The position numbers were made by a program, and so were the translations under genes. The notes under the pieces are model-generated. The model was not told the origin of the DNA, ran no database searches, and was given only the letters and a program-made list of their open reading frames with translations. From Clostridium sp. 1001275B_160808_H3 (GTDB lineage: Bacteria; Bacillota; Clostridia; Clostridiales; Clostridiaceae), in NCBI RefSeq assembly GCF_015550425.1, contig NZ_JADNAT010000024.1:1-49706 (forward strand): a DNA stretch of 49,706 bases. Direction: 5' to 3'. This document shows, piece after piece, positions 17,953 to 27,381 of this stretch. Every line of letters begins with the position of its first letter. Within the stretch, counting starts at the first letter, position 1.

Positions 17953-17990
17953 TACATCAATCTTGGATTATATAATATATTAAATAAAAT

Positions 17991-18022
17991 AAAAGGATTA
18001 TGGCCTACCATAATCCTTTTAT
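17991..18022. terminator. Bidirectional terminator (DUF4309 / globin)
   Basis: AAAAGGATTATGG pairs perfectly with CCATAATCCTTTT, loop of 4 nt. It lies between convergent genes. Confidence 0.85.
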
Positions 18023-18060
18023 TCTCATATAAATATATCATAACTTAGTAAATACATAAA

Positions 18061-18498
18061 TTATTGTCTTGAAAGATATAGTTTCTTTTCTACATCTATA
18101 AAGATACCTGCTAGAACTCCATATGTTTTTTCCCAAGCTTCCATGATTTCATCTGTTGCAGCATCACCTAAAACTTGTTTGATTGCAAATAATAGGTTAC
18201 TTCCTATTATTGGGTAATGTTCTTCTTTAACGCCTGCATTACAGTGAATTTCTGAAATTCTATTTACTACAGGCATAATTGCTGGTAAGTTATCTATGTT
18301 TTGTGCAGAAGCTAATATTGCCATAGCTAGAGCCTTAGGTTGTTCACCTGATTCTTGTTTGTCCATATTAAATAGTGATTTAATTTCTGGATTTTTTTCA
18401 AACATATTTTTATAAAATGTTGTAGTTATTTCTACTCCATGAGTTTTTAATACTGGTACTGTACTTTTAATTATATCAATTGTTTTTTGATCTAACAT
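18061..18498 (-). CDS. Single-domain bacterial globin (flavohaemoglobin-type haem domain)
   Basis: A 145-residue globin resembling Vitreoscilla haemoglobin and the N-terminal domain of Hmp. [45 protein letters not shown] holds the distal pocket. [17 protein letters not shown] carries the proximal His, at the position of Hmp His85. No reductase domain follows, so it needs an outside electron donor. In an anaerobe it probably detoxifies NO or scavenges O2; this is inferred from the family. GAAGGTGAATTAAT precedes the ATG. Monocistronic. Confidence 0.92.
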   Translation of the reverse strand: MLDQKTIDIIKSTVPVLKTHGVEITTTFYKNMFEKNPEIKSLFNMDKQESGEQPKALAMAILASAQNIDNLPAIMPVVNRISEIHCNAGVKEEHYPIIGSNLLFAIKQVLGDAATDEIMEAWEKTYGVLAGIFIDVEKKLYLSRQ

Positions 18499-18701
18499 AT
18501 TAATTCACCTTCAATAAAAAATATTAATAGATATTATTAATAAATAACATCTATTGTTTAACTAAATTTTAGCACTATAAAAAAATATATTCAAATATCA
18601 TAAAAGCTTAATTAACTTAATATTTTTATAAAATTTTAAAACATATGGATTAAGCTTTTTTATGCTTAAGATTATAAAATTAAAAGTATTATATTTTTGT
18701 A

Positions 18702-18732
18702 TTGACATTAACGCTACGTAATCCTTTATTAT
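18702..18732 (+). promoter_or_regulatory. MerR-type promoter/operator with 19-bp spacer
   Basis: TTGACA (18702-18707) and TATTAT (18727-18732) are separated by 19 bp. The spacer carries an imperfect dyad (TTAACGCTACGTAA). A 19-bp spacer over a dyad is the hallmark of MerR-activated promoters, so the following TipAS-type regulator is probably self-controlled. Confidence 0.7.
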
Positions 18733-18754
18733 TAAATTGTCAGGAGGTAATGAT

Positions 18755-19513
18755 ATGGAATATACAATTAAAAAGCTAGCTGAATTGGCAGGGGTAAGTA
18801 CTAGAACCCTTAGATATTATGATGAAATAGGATTATTAAAGCCTTGTAGAGTTAATTCTTCTGGATATCGTATTTATGCACAGAAAGAAGTGGATTTATT
18901 ACAACAGATTTTACTTTATAGGTCATTAGATATGAAATTAGAAGATATACAAGAAATAATAACTAATCCTGATTTTGATATTTGCCAATCTTTAATTGAA
19001 CATCACCAAAGACTTATTTCTAGACGAAATCAACTTGATCAATTGATTTTAACTGTAGAAAAAACATTAGAATATAATAAGGGAGAGATAGAAATGTCAA
19101 ATAAAGAGAAATTTGAGGGTTTTAAAAAGGAAAAACTACAAGAAAATGAAAGTAAATACGGAAAAGAAATTAGAGAAAAGTACGGTTCTGAAATTGTAGA
19201 AGAATCAAATAAAAAGTTTATGAATATGACTGAAGAAAATTTTAAAAAGATGCAAAGTATAGAAAATGAAATGTTTGAGGATTTGCTTGAAGTTTTAAAT
19301 ACAGGAGATTTAGATTCGGAAAAAGCTAAAAGTGTTTATGAAAAGCATAAAGCTTGGTTAAGCTTTTCTTGGTCTAGTTACTCAAAAGAAGCTCATATTG
19401 GATTAGCAGAAATGTATGTTGCCGATGAAAGGTTTGCAAAATATTATAATGATAGAGCTGGTAGGGAAGTAGTTACTACGCTAAGAGATATTATTGTGAA
19501 GTATGCAAGATAA
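18755..19513 (+). CDS. MerR-family regulator with TipAS-like ligand domain
   Basis: A 252-residue regulator. The N-terminal MerR DNA-binding domain is MEYTIKKLAELAGVSTRTLRYYDEIGLLKPCRVNSSGYRIYAQKEVDLL (about 1-50), followed by the dimerisation helix to about 105. The C-terminal TipAS domain (about 120-250) has YGKEIREKYGSEIVEESNKKFMNMTEENF and WLSFSWSSYSKEAHIGLAEMYVADERFAKYYNDRAG. Relatives (Mta, TipAL, SkgA) sense drugs or peptides and activate efflux. No exporter is adjacent. AGGAGG lies 8 nt before the ATG at 18755. Confidence 0.92.
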   Translation: MEYTIKKLAELAGVSTRTLRYYDEIGLLKPCRVNSSGYRIYAQKEVDLLQQILLYRSLDMKLEDIQEIITNPDFDICQSLIEHHQRLISRRNQLDQLILTVEKTLEYNKGEIEMSNKEKFEGFKKEKLQENESKYGKEIREKYGSEIVEESNKKFMNMTEENFKKMQSIENEMFEDLLEVLNTGDLDSEKAKSVYEKHKAWLSFSWSSYSKEAHIGLAEMYVADERFAKYYNDRAGREVVTTLRDIIVKYAR

Positions 19514-19621
19514 TTAGTATTAGCATTGTAAATTTACTTCAATATATAAATGAAATATTGAGGACGTAGAAATGGTAATAGTTACGTATTTTAATCTATA
19601 AGCAAGTAAAATCAATGGATT

Positions 19622-19650
19622 AAAAGGGGCTCGCGTTTCGCGAGCCCCTT
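19622..19650 (-). terminator. GC-rich hairpin, probable terminator
   Basis: AAGGGGCTCGCG and CGCGAGCCCCTT form a perfect 12-bp stem with a TTT loop, unusually GC-rich for this genome. Read on the minus strand it is followed by TTTTAAT, so it best fits the end of the minus-strand phytase/GxGYxYP transcript. The MerR gene ends 110 bp to its left. Confidence 0.65.
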
Positions 19651-19765
19651 AAGAATTCCAGAAATTTATATGAAGAAATATTATTTTAAATTTAAGTGAG
19701 ACAATACTGAATGTGGGATTATTTATATAGCTTTCATCAAATTTTCTTTAATAATAATAAAGTTA

Positions 19766-22156
19766 TTAATAAGTGGCAGACAAATTATTTTTAATTAATT
19801 TCATAAAAGTATCTGGAGTAACAATTCTAACCTTGGGATTACTATTTATTTTATTAACAACATGTTGAACATTATCCATAGTTTTACTCCATACATGAAC
19901 ATAAACAAATGTATATGATTCTGGATCTTTAATATTTGTATAACCTAATTCAACTCTAGAATTAATTTTATTAATTAGTTCTTCCTCATCTTCTAAGCCT
20001 TCCCAAAGTAAATCACGACAAGATACTACAGGTTTATTATTAGACCAAATTATTTTACTTTCATAATTATTATTTTTTTTATAATCAAGATAGAACAAAC
20101 CATCGATATTTGAACAAGTAGTATATTTGTCCCATAAAGGTTCATTATATAAAGAGTTATCATCGATTACTAATACATATTCTTGATCAACTTGTTTCAT
20201 GTAGTTATTTAGCCTTTGGATATAATTATCTAATTTGTATTCAGGAAATTTACTAGGATATATATATCCATTCCCAGAAGGAGAAACAAGATAATAATCT
20301 GAATACTTTGATGAACTTGCACTTTCATAATACTTTTTAAATACTGTTGGTGCTAAATAATAAAGAGAAGGGCTTAGTGACCAACCTAAATTAAAATTTC
20401 CTCTATTTTTTGAACCATACCATTTTTTTGAACCATAATTGCTTCCTAATAGCCATTGTTGGTTATCTCCATCAGACATAATAAAAGTTACATAATGAAC
20501 ATTATTTTCTTCAGGAAATTCATTGTGAGTTTTTTGAGTTTGTGTGGTAATAGGAAATGAGCTCAATACGGATAGATTACAAGACCAATCTGCAGCGATG
20601 GTATCTACCCCATATTTTGATGCTATACTTACGTTATTAAATTCATCAGGTCCCCATCCTAAGCAACGAGCAATATTATCCATGGAGCTAAATATATCTT
20701 TTCTTAATGAAAAATCATTTACGTTATTTTCATAGAATATAAGTGATTTTGACATTATTGCATAATCTCTTAAAGCCATAGACTTTTCAGGAGATAGTTC
20801 TATAACTGTAGTATGATTTAGTCCTGAATTCCATAGGTTTTTATAAGCCCAGTATTTATCTGTATTCCTGCAATCTTCAATTAGATTATCTATCCCATAA
20901 GTTTTAACTTTAGATTCTAGAGATTCATCAATAGGTAATGAGTTTTTTAATGATGCAAGAGAACAGGCATTGTTAATGGAGTAGGGATTTGAATTATTAT
21001 ATAATATGTAACCAGTGATATTAGATTTAAATATATTTAATAGCCTCCAGGGGTCTAAAATATTTTCATAACTAATATTATAATTTTTATTTAGATTATC
21101 TAACCATAATTTGTAGTCAGGTTCATTAGTAGGAAGAATATAAATTTGAAATTCAGATTTGCTTGATATAATGCCTTGAAGAGCAGAAATCATAGTCTGC
21201 TCTTCTTTACTCATATTAGTTTCAGAAATTACATATAAATGTTCAGGTATAATAGATTTTTTAATGTAATAATCATCTAGATTATCTGTAAAGTTTTGAT
21301 AATTGCTAGAATGAGTATTTTTAGATACATAATTATTATAAAAATTATTTAAAAACTTAAAATGATTGCCACTATAAAAGTCTTGAGCATTTTTATCACT
21401 CATTTTTGATAATACTACTTGGCGTTTAATAATATCATTCAAACTTACGTCTTTATAATTTTTCATAATATCGTACATTATCATAAAAGTAGTAGTTCTT
21501 CCTATTCCTGCTTTGCAATGAAAATGGAGCCAAGCGTTATCAGGTAATTTATTAACAAAGTCAATGAAATAATCTACCATATCATCAGTAGGTACTTGCC
21601 CATCTGTTACAGGAATGCGAACATATCCGATTTCCTTTGATTTAGTAAGCTCAAGTTCACTTTGAACAGATTTAGGAACTACAGTTTCTTTATTATTATG
21701 AAAGGTAATAGGAGTATCAAGCTTGATGGATTTTAAAAGTTTATTTTCAGTAGATAATACTTCAGGTAAGCTTAATCCTTTATTAGCACTATTATCTGAG
21801 TTTTTCCAACTTACAGCTATTCCATTTATAAAACCATGAGATTCCTGCCTTAAATCAACAGAAATTATAGAAAAGTTATCAGGTATGGAAGCTTTTATTA
21901 AAGAAAGAGCAGATTCGGAGAATTGAGCGCTTCCAGACATATTTAATTTATCTAAACCTTTTAAATTAATATCCTGATTTTCTTTGAGAGTTATTTCATC
22001 AGGGATCTTTCGAAAGTGATTAGGTAAAGAATTATTATTTGCAGAGTCTTCTACTAGATTTACATCTGAAGCTGCTTTAGGATAATAGCTAATATGTACA
22101 AATGAGTAGAGTATGGTTAAGAGTATTATGGAACAAAACTTAAGAGTCTTTTTCAT
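19766..22156 (-). CDS. Secreted PTP-like phytase / GxGYxYP-domain fusion protein
   Basis: A 796-residue secreted protein. Signal peptide MKKTLKFCSIILLTILYSFVHISYYPKAAS. Residues about 50-290 form a protein-tyrosine-phosphatase-like inositol phosphatase (PTPLP). The segment YVRIPVTDGQVPTDDMVDYF has the general-acid loop, and FHCKAGIGRTT (about 213-222) is the CX5R P-loop with catalytic Cys and the GRTT ending of PTP-like phytases. The remainder resembles GxGYxYP proteins, a putative glycoside hydrolase family: LYVISETNMSKEEQTMISALQGI, VTFIMSDGDNQQWLLG and the name-giving GNGYIYP near residue 630. The start has GAGGTG upstream; a longer ATG is less likely. Monocistronic, divergent from chbG. 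Confidence 0.82.
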   Translation of the reverse strand: MKKTLKFCSIILLTILYSFVHISYYPKAASDVNLVEDSANNNSLPNHFRKIPDEITLKENQDINLKGLDKLNMSGSAQFSESALSLIKASIPDNFSIISVDLRQESHGFINGIAVSWKNSDNSANKGLSLPEVLSTENKLLKSIKLDTPITFHNNKETVVPKSVQSELELTKSKEIGYVRIPVTDGQVPTDDMVDYFIDFVNKLPDNAWLHFHCKAGIGRTTTFMIMYDIMKNYKDVSLNDIIKRQVVLSKMSDKNAQDFYSGNHFKFLNNFYNNYVSKNTHSSNYQNFTDNLDDYYIKKSIIPEHLYVISETNMSKEEQTMISALQGIISSKSEFQIYILPTNEPDYKLWLDNLNKNYNISYENILDPWRLLNIFKSNITGYILYNNSNPYSINNACSLASLKNSLPIDESLESKVKTYGIDNLIEDCRNTDKYWAYKNLWNSGLNHTTVIELSPEKSMALRDYAIMSKSLIFYENNVNDFSLRKDIFSSMDNIARCLGWGPDEFNNVSIASKYGVDTIAADWSCNLSVLSSFPITTQTQKTHNEFPEENNVHYVTFIMSDGDNQQWLLGSNYGSKKWYGSKNRGNFNLGWSLSPSLYYLAPTVFKKYYESASSSKYSDYYLVSPSGNGYIYPSKFPEYKLDNYIQRLNNYMKQVDQEYVLVIDDNSLYNEPLWDKYTTCSNIDGLFYLDYKKNNNYESKIIWSNNKPVVSCRDLLWEGLEDEEELINKINSRVELGYTNIKDPESYTFVYVHVWSKTMDNVQHVVNKINSNPKVRIVTPDTFMKLIKNNLSATY

Positions 22157-22376
22157 AGGTAAGCACCTCACATACAATATTATTTGATATGTATTATGAT
22201 TAGTAGGAGTAGATTAGTTTATTCACGATATTAGTAAGATGGGATAAAAAAGATAAATACAACCTTGGAAGTATTTGTGCAAAATGTTATAATTTATAAG
22301 GTATAATATACGATTATTTTTAAATGCTAAATAAACTAGAAAAAAGGGGAAAGATAGATGAAGAGGGGAATATATT

Positions 22377-23114
22377 ATGAAGCTAATTATAAATGCTGAT
22401 GATTTTGGATTTAGTAGGGGAGTTAACTATGGAATAATTGATGCATATAGAAATGGAGTTGTAAGAAGCACTTCAATAATGGCAGGAATGCCAGGGTTTG
22501 ATCATGCAGTTGAATTATTAGAGGAATGTCCCAATCTAGGATGTGGGGTTCATCTAACTTTATCTGCATATAAACCTGTATTGGATTCGCATAAAACAAT
22601 AGTAGATGAAAATGGATTTTTCTATAAGAGGATAAATCCAGATGAGGATGTAGAGGGGTTTGATCTAGAGGAAATATACAAAGAGTTTTGCGCTCAAATT
22701 GAAAAAGTTAAAAGTAGGGGAATTGAAATAACTCATTTAGATTCACATCATCATGTTCATACATTTGAGTTTTTGAAGCCTGTTATGGAAAAGTTATTAG
22801 AAAAATACAATCTTCCTATAAGAGGGGGACTATGTTATGAATTAGATTATGATAAAATAATTCCTTATGATGGACTTTTTTATAATGAGACTGTTAATAT
22901 AGATGCCTTTAAGCAATTGAAAAGCAAACTGGAGAAATATGAAATTTTAGAAACTATGAGCCATCCAGCGTATGTTGATAGCTTTATTATGGAAACAAGC
23001 TCTTATAACATAAAAAGAGCAGAAGAATTAAAAATACTTACATCTAAAGAACTTAAAGAGCTTATTGAGTCTATGGGAATAGAGCTTTGTAATTATAAGA
23101 ATAGTTTAAAATAG
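22377..23114 (+). CDS. chbG: ChbG/YdjC-family carbohydrate deacetylase
   Basis: A 245-residue cytoplasmic deacetylase of the YdjC/ChbG family, which removes acetyl groups from oligosaccharides such as diacetylchitobiose. MKLIINADDFGFSRGVNYGI holds the D-D metal and catalytic pair. ITHLDSHHHVHTF holds the metal-binding histidines, and ETMSHPAYVD a further conserved His. GAGGGG is about 9 nt before the ATG. It is ended by its own terminator just before the EIIBC gene, so it belongs to the amino-sugar neighbourhood without sharing its transcript. Confidence 0.88.
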   Translation: MKLIINADDFGFSRGVNYGIIDAYRNGVVRSTSIMAGMPGFDHAVELLEECPNLGCGVHLTLSAYKPVLDSHKTIVDENGFFYKRINPDEDVEGFDLEEIYKEFCAQIEKVKSRGIEITHLDSHHHVHTFEFLKPVMEKLLEKYNLPIRGGLCYELDYDKIIPYDGLFYNETVNIDAFKQLKSKLEKYEILETMSHPAYVDSFIMETSSYNIKRAEELKILTSKELKELIESMGIELCNYKNSLK

Positions 23115-23118
23115 AACT

Positions 23119-23156
23119 TAAAACCGCATCATTAATTTCGATGCGGTTTTATTTTT
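23119..23156 (+). terminator. chbG terminator
   Basis: AAACCGCATC pairs with GATGCGGTTT around a 9-nt loop, followed by TATTTTTT. Confidence 0.85.
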
Positions 23157-23221
23157 TAGAATAATACAATGTATAACATCAAATAATAATTAAGGAAGTT
23201 TACAGAATATAAATTTGTTGT

Positions 23222-23301
23222 GAAAATAATTTTTAAAAAAATACTTGAATTAAAATTGTTTTCATGGTAATATGTAAATGTATTCAGAAGAAAATGATTT
23301 T
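23222..23301 (+). promoter_or_regulatory. EIIBC-nanE promoter with three operator-like palindromes
   Basis: TTGAAT (23245-23250), a 17-bp spacer and TAATAT (23268-23273) form a promoter. Three near-identical sites surround it: GAAAATAATTTT (23222-23233), its inverse-strand relative GAAAACAATTTT (23252-23263, inside the spacer) and GAAAATGATTTT (23290-23301). Arrangement over, above and below the promoter suits a repressor, most simply the RpiR protein encoded downstream. Confidence 0.5.
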
Positions 23302-23352
23302 AAAGAAACAAAAGAAATAAAAAATTTTTTCAATAATAGAGGAGGCATATAA

Positions 23353-24843
23353 ATGTTCAAGCAATTACAAAAAATTGGGAAAGCCTTTATGTTACCAATT
23401 GCTATATTACCAGCAGCTGGTTTATTACTTGGTATAGGGGGAGCATTATCAAACCCTAATACTGTACAAGCTTATCCATTTTTAAATATTTCTTGGTTAC
23501 AAGGAATTTTCTCAATTATGTCATCTGCAGGAGATGTAGTATTTTCAAATTTAGCACTTATTATGTGTATAGGTCTTTCAGTAGGTCTTGCTAAAAGGGA
23601 TAAGGGTACTGCAGGACTTGCAGGTGCAGTTTCATTCTTAGTTATGAATGCATCAATTAAAGGAATGATTACAGCTTTTAACCCAGCGGTTGAATCAATA
23701 GATACAGGTGTTGTTGGAGCTATAGTAATTGGATTAACGGTATCATATCTTCATAATAAATATGGAAATATTCAATTACCAGCTGTTTTAGGATTCTTTG
23801 GAGGATCAAGATTTGTACCAATAGTTTCTTCATTCTCAGCAATTTTTATTGGCGCTATATTCTTTTTAATATGGCCAACATTCCAAGGATGGTTAGTTTC
23901 AGCAGGTAATGCAATATCTGGATTAGGACCAATAGGAACATTCTTATATGGGTTCTTGTTAAGATTAACAGGAGCAATCGGATTACACCATATGATTTAC
24001 CCACTATTCTGGTACACAGAATTAGGTGGAATTGCAACAGTTGCAGGTCAAACAGTTACAGGAGCGCAAAATATATTCTTTGCACAATTAGCAGATCCAA
24101 ACCATACTGGATTGTTTACAGAAGGAACAAGATTCTTTGCAGGACGTTTTGCTACAATGATGTTTGGATTACCAGGAGCATGTTTAGCTATGTATCATTG
24201 TGTACCTAAAGCAAAGAGAAAGTTAGTTGGTGGATTATTCTTAGGTGCGGCAATAACATCATTTGTTACTGGTATAACTGAGCCAATCGAGTTCATGTTC
24301 TTATTCGTTGCACCATGGTTATATGTAGTTCACGCATTCTTTGATGGATTATCATTCTTTATAGCAGATATACTAAATATATCAATTGGTAATACATTCT
24401 CAGGTGGATTAATAGACTTTACATTATTTGGAGTTCTTCAAGGCAATGATAAAACAAACTGGATATATGTATTAATAGTAGGAGTAATTTGGTTTGCATT
24501 ATACTACTTCACATTTAGATTCTTAATAACTAAGTTTAATGTTATGACTCCAGGTAGAGAAGAAGATAGTGAAGAAGTTAAAGTTGTTACAAAAGATAGT
24601 ATGAATGAAACAGCAGCTCAAATTTTAGAAGCATTAGGCGGAGAAGAAAATTTAGATGATGTCGATGCATGTATAACAAGATTAAGAGTAGCTGTAAAAG
24701 ATGTAAGTAAAGTAGATAAGGATAGGATTAAAGCTTTAGGAGCAACTGCTGTTTTAGAAGTTAAAGGCGGAATTCAAGCAATATTTGGAGCAAAAGCAGA
24801 TCCATTAAAGCAAAAAATAAATGAAATTATAGGGAGAGAGTAA
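23353..24843 (+). CDS. PTS EIIBC of the glucose/GlcNAc family (probable ManNAc uptake)
   Basis: A 496-residue PTS permease with domains C then B. Residues 1-395 carry about ten membrane helices with family blocks [38 protein letters not shown] and [12 protein letters not shown]. The C-terminal EIIB domain (about 418-496) has the phosphorylated Cys in [13 protein letters not shown]. No EIIA domain is present, so a separate EIIA-Glc must serve it. Family members carry glucose, GlcNAc or maltose-type sugars. With nanE only 5 nt downstream, N-acetylmannosamine is the most sensible substrate, by inference. Good AGAGGAGGCAT site. Confidence 0.88.
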   Translation: MFKQLQKIGKAFMLPIAILPAAGLLLGIGGALSNPNTVQAYPFLNISWLQGIFSIMSSAGDVVFSNLALIMCIGLSVGLAKRDKGTAGLAGAVSFLVMNASIKGMITAFNPAVESIDTGVVGAIVIGLTVSYLHNKYGNIQLPAVLGFFGGSRFVPIVSSFSAIFIGAIFFLIWPTFQGWLVSAGNAISGLGPIGTFLYGFLLRLTGAIGLHHMIYPLFWYTELGGIATVAGQTVTGAQNIFFAQLADPNHTGLFTEGTRFFAGRFATMMFGLPGACLAMYHCVPKAKRKLVGGLFLGAAITSFVTGITEPIEFMFLFVAPWLYVVHAFFDGLSFFIADILNISIGNTFSGGLIDFTLFGVLQGNDKTNWIYVLIVGVIWFALYYFTFRFLITKFNVMTPGREEDSEEVKVVTKDSMNETAAQILEALGGEENLDDVDACITRLRVAVKDVSKVDKDRIKALGATAVLEVKGGIQAIFGAKADPLKQKINEIIGRE

Positions 24844-24848
24844 TAAGA

Positions 24849-25502
24849 GTGAAAGTAATAGATAGAGGATTAATCGTATCATGTCAAGCACTAGCAAATG
24901 AACCACTACACAGCTCTTATATAATGAGTAGAATGGCTGTAGCAGCTAAGGAAGGTGGAGCTATAGGTATAAGAGCCAATAGTGTTCAAGATATTGTTGC
25001 TATAAAGAAAGAAGTTGATTTACCTGTAATAGGTATAATAAAAATAGATTATGAAAATATGAAGCCATATATAACTCCAACAATGAAGGAAGTTGATGAA
25101 CTTGTAGAAACTGGAGTTGATGTTATAGCTTTAGATGCTACAATAAATCAAGATGAGGAATTTTTAAAGGAAATCTTTAAAAAGTACCCTGAACAAAAAT
25201 TTATGGCAGATATATCAACTATAGAAGAAGGCTTAAGAGCTGGGGAATTAGGATTCCATTATGTTGGAACTACTTTGGTTGGATATACAGAGCATTCTAA
25301 GGGAATGAATAATTTTGAAGTGTTAGAAGCTTTAATAAAAGATTGTAAATCAGAAGTAATAGCAGAAGGAAACTTCGATACTCCTGAAAAGGCAAGACTT
25401 GCTTTAGAAAAAGGAGCTTGTGCTGTTGTAGTTGGTAGTGCAATAACAAGACCACAATTAATAACAAAGAAATTCAATGATGAAATTTTAAAAGCATTAT
25501 AA
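24849..25502 (+). CDS. nanE: N-acetylmannosamine-6-phosphate 2-epimerase
   Basis: Converts ManNAc-6-P to GlcNAc-6-P, feeding it to glycolysis through NagA and NagB. It is a 217-residue TIM barrel. The start [27 protein letters not shown] is the NanE substrate-binding region. GIIKIDYEN carries the conserved Lys, and [10 protein letters not shown] and [14 protein letters not shown] are phosphate-binding loops. It starts with GTG and a weak site 5 nt after the EIIBC stop, which points to translational coupling. No neuraminate lyase is in view, so the route here may begin with free ManNAc and not sialic acid. Confidence 0.95.
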   Translation: MKVIDRGLIVSCQALANEPLHSSYIMSRMAVAAKEGGAIGIRANSVQDIVAIKKEVDLPVIGIIKIDYENMKPYITPTMKEVDELVETGVDVIALDATINQDEEFLKEIFKKYPEQKFMADISTIEEGLRAGELGFHYVGTTLVGYTEHSKGMNNFEVLEALIKDCKSEVIAEGNFDTPEKARLALEKGACAVVVGSAITRPQLITKKFNDEILKAL

Positions 25503-25508
25503 TACTTA

Positions 25509-25541
25509 TGAGGTAGAGGCATAGATCTCTACCTCTTTTAT
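25509..25541 (+). terminator. Terminator of the EIIBC-nanE operon
   Basis: GAGGTAGAG pairs with CTCTACCTC around an 8-nt loop, followed by TTTTA. Confidence 0.85.
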
Positions 25542-25615
25542 TTAGTCTATTTTAATGTTATTCTAAATATATAAATTATAAATTAATACGTATATCAGAT
25601 TATGGAGGATATTAA

Positions 25616-26416
25616 GTGGATATTTTATGTGAGGTACAAAGAAAGTATAATGAATTTTCTGGTAAGGAAAAAGACATAGCAGACTATATTATGCAACATG
25701 CCGATAAAATTAAAAATATAAATATTACTGATTTAGCGAAGGAAATAGGAACATCAGGTGCCACAATAACAAGATTTGCTAAGAAAATCGGATGTGATAG
25801 CTTTGTAGATATGAAAATAAAGCTTGGATCCAATAAGGTAGAAGTGCCTATAAATGATGAAGATGGCATATTTGCATATACATATCAGTATTATAATGAA
25901 GTTATACAAAGAACTAAGATGTTAATTGATAAAGAAGAAATATTCAAGATTGTAAATGAAATAAAGAAAGCTAAGAATATATATATTTACGGTGTTGGTA
26001 GCTCAGGATTAACAGGGGAAGAAATGATGCAAAGGCTTTTAAGAATGGGATTTAATGTACATTGCATTTCAGATTCTCATATGATGATTATAAATAGCTC
26101 TATAGTATCGGAAAATGATTTAGTTATAGGAATTTCTATATCTGGAGAAACACAAGAAGTAATACACTCTTTAAGAAAATCAAAGGAAAATGGGGCGAAA
26201 ATAGTTTCAATTACAGGCTTTGAAGGAAGCACAATAAGTAAATATTCAGATATAAAATGTATAGTGTATAATCCTAATTTTGTAGACAGAAGTAAATTTA
26301 TCAATACTCAGTTTTCTGCAATGTATCTTCTTGATTTAATATCTATGGTATTGTTAAAGGATATTAATTTAAGTAATAAAATGCAAACAACTATTAATGC
26401 AATTATTAATAACTAA
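25616..26416 (+). CDS. RpiR/NanR-type transcriptional regulator with SIS domain
   Basis: A 266-residue repressor-type regulator. The N-terminal RpiR helix-turn-helix domain (about 1-75) includes DLAKEIGTSGATITRFAKKIGCDSFVDMKIKL. The C-terminal SIS sugar-phosphate-binding domain (about 115-245) includes KNIYIYGVGSSGLTGEEMMQRLLRMG and DLVIGISISGETQEVIHSL. GTG start after ATGGAGGAT. It has its own promoter region and terminator, directly after nanE. It probably senses ManNAc-6-P or a related phosphosugar and controls the EIIBC-nanE promoter; this is inferred from position and family. Confidence 0.9.
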   Translation: MDILCEVQRKYNEFSGKEKDIADYIMQHADKIKNINITDLAKEIGTSGATITRFAKKIGCDSFVDMKIKLGSNKVEVPINDEDGIFAYTYQYYNEVIQRTKMLIDKEEIFKIVNEIKKAKNIYIYGVGSSGLTGEEMMQRLLRMGFNVHCISDSHMMIINSSIVSENDLVIGISISGETQEVIHSLRKSKENGAKIVSITGFEGSTISKYSDIKCIVYNPNFVDRSKFINTQFSAMYLLDLISMVLLKDINLSNKMQTTINAIINN

Positions 26417-26417
26417 T

Positions 26418-26453
26418 AAAAAGCTGCTATCAAATTTAATAGCAGCTTTTTAT
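26418..26453. terminator. Bidirectional terminator (RpiR gene / exonuclease)
   Basis: AAAAAGCTGCTAT and ATAGCAGCTTTTT form a perfect 13-bp stem with an 8-nt loop between convergent genes. Confidence 0.88.
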
Positions 26454-26472
26454 CATAAATACTAACATAAAG

Positions 26473-27231
26473 TTATTTTATAAACTGTCCAGTTCTCCCC
26501 ATGTTATATGCAGTTTTTATCATAGATTTTTCTTCGACAGTTAGCTCTTTATTATACATCTTACTAAATTGATTAAATAAAGCATTAGTATCAAGCTTAA
26601 CCTTAGATTTATTCCCTCTATTATTATCATTATATACTTTAGGAGTTATTGAAGGGTTATAAATTTTTTTATAAACTTCATATGTATAAAAGGCATCATA
26701 AAAAGCATCATGAAAGTTATCTTCAAAATCTATGTTTAAAAGTTCAACAGCAGTTTTCAATCCAATTTGTGTTCCCTTCTGAAGATTGAAGAGCTTAGAG
26801 GTATATTTTTGAACATCAATATATCTACTAGGAAATAATGAAGCTTGTAAATTATTAAACTTTATATTTCTTATAAATTCTTTTATATCTGATTTTCCCC
26901 ATACACATAAAATTGACTCCTCATTTCCTATAAAGCTTAAAAATCTTTTATAAACACTAGAAAATGTTTCGCAGTTTGATAGCATATCTTTATTAATTTT
27001 AGTTATGTTTTCCACGTAGGGATTAATATCAGTATAAACTATAGGTCTTACTAGCTCGTTGAACTTTGATATTATTTCTAGGTTTTCATTAAGTTTTACA
27101 GCTCCAATCTGGATTATCTCAAATGGAAGTTGCTTCATAGTGGCATCGATGGATTTATCATTATTTCTATCACTAGTATTACTCGATATATATTTTTGAT
27201 TAAATTCTAAATCATATACTATATAATTCAT
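26473..27231 (-). CDS. DEDDh 3'-5' exonuclease (RNase T/DnaQ-like)
   Basis: A 252-residue exonuclease of the DnaQ/ERI-1 type. ExoI is YIVYDLEFNQ (Asp7, Glu9). ExoII lies around ILCVWGKSDIKEF. ExoIII is NFHDAFYDAFYTYEVY, supplying His and Asp. An internal QIGAVKLNENLEIISKFNELVRPI block is typical of the family. The C-terminal tail (about 200-252) is basic and may bind nucleic acid. The substrate, RNA or DNA, is not clear. A weak GAAAGGAT site is seen. Monocistronic. Confidence 0.85.
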   Translation of the reverse strand: MNYIVYDLEFNQKYISSNTSDRNNDKSIDATMKQLPFEIIQIGAVKLNENLEIISKFNELVRPIVYTDINPYVENITKINKDMLSNCETFSSVYKRFLSFIGNEESILCVWGKSDIKEFIRNIKFNNLQASLFPSRYIDVQKYTSKLFNLQKGTQIGLKTAVELLNIDFEDNFHDAFYDAFYTYEVYKKIYNPSITPKVYNDNNRGNKSKVKLDTNALFNQFSKMYNKELTVEEKSMIKTAYNMGRTGQFIK

Positions 27232-27381
27232 TAAAAATCCTTTCTTAATCTATAAGTATTTATCACATATTTATATTGTAGCCATTTTATTATGTAAATT
27301 ATATTAATTTCTATAAAGAGTATATCAAAAACTAATATATTTAAATATTATGAAGTATAAGTAATCAAAAGGGATTAGGGA

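Noticed and set aside
19622..19650. GC-rich inverted repeat as a trace of foreign DNA or an attachment site
   Set aside because: Single copy in the window, perfect hairpin with a U tract on the minus strand, well placed as a terminator.
23222..23301. Catabolite-responsive (cre) element at the EIIBC promoter
   Set aside because: The palindromes lack the central CG of cre and occur three times; a local regulator fits better.
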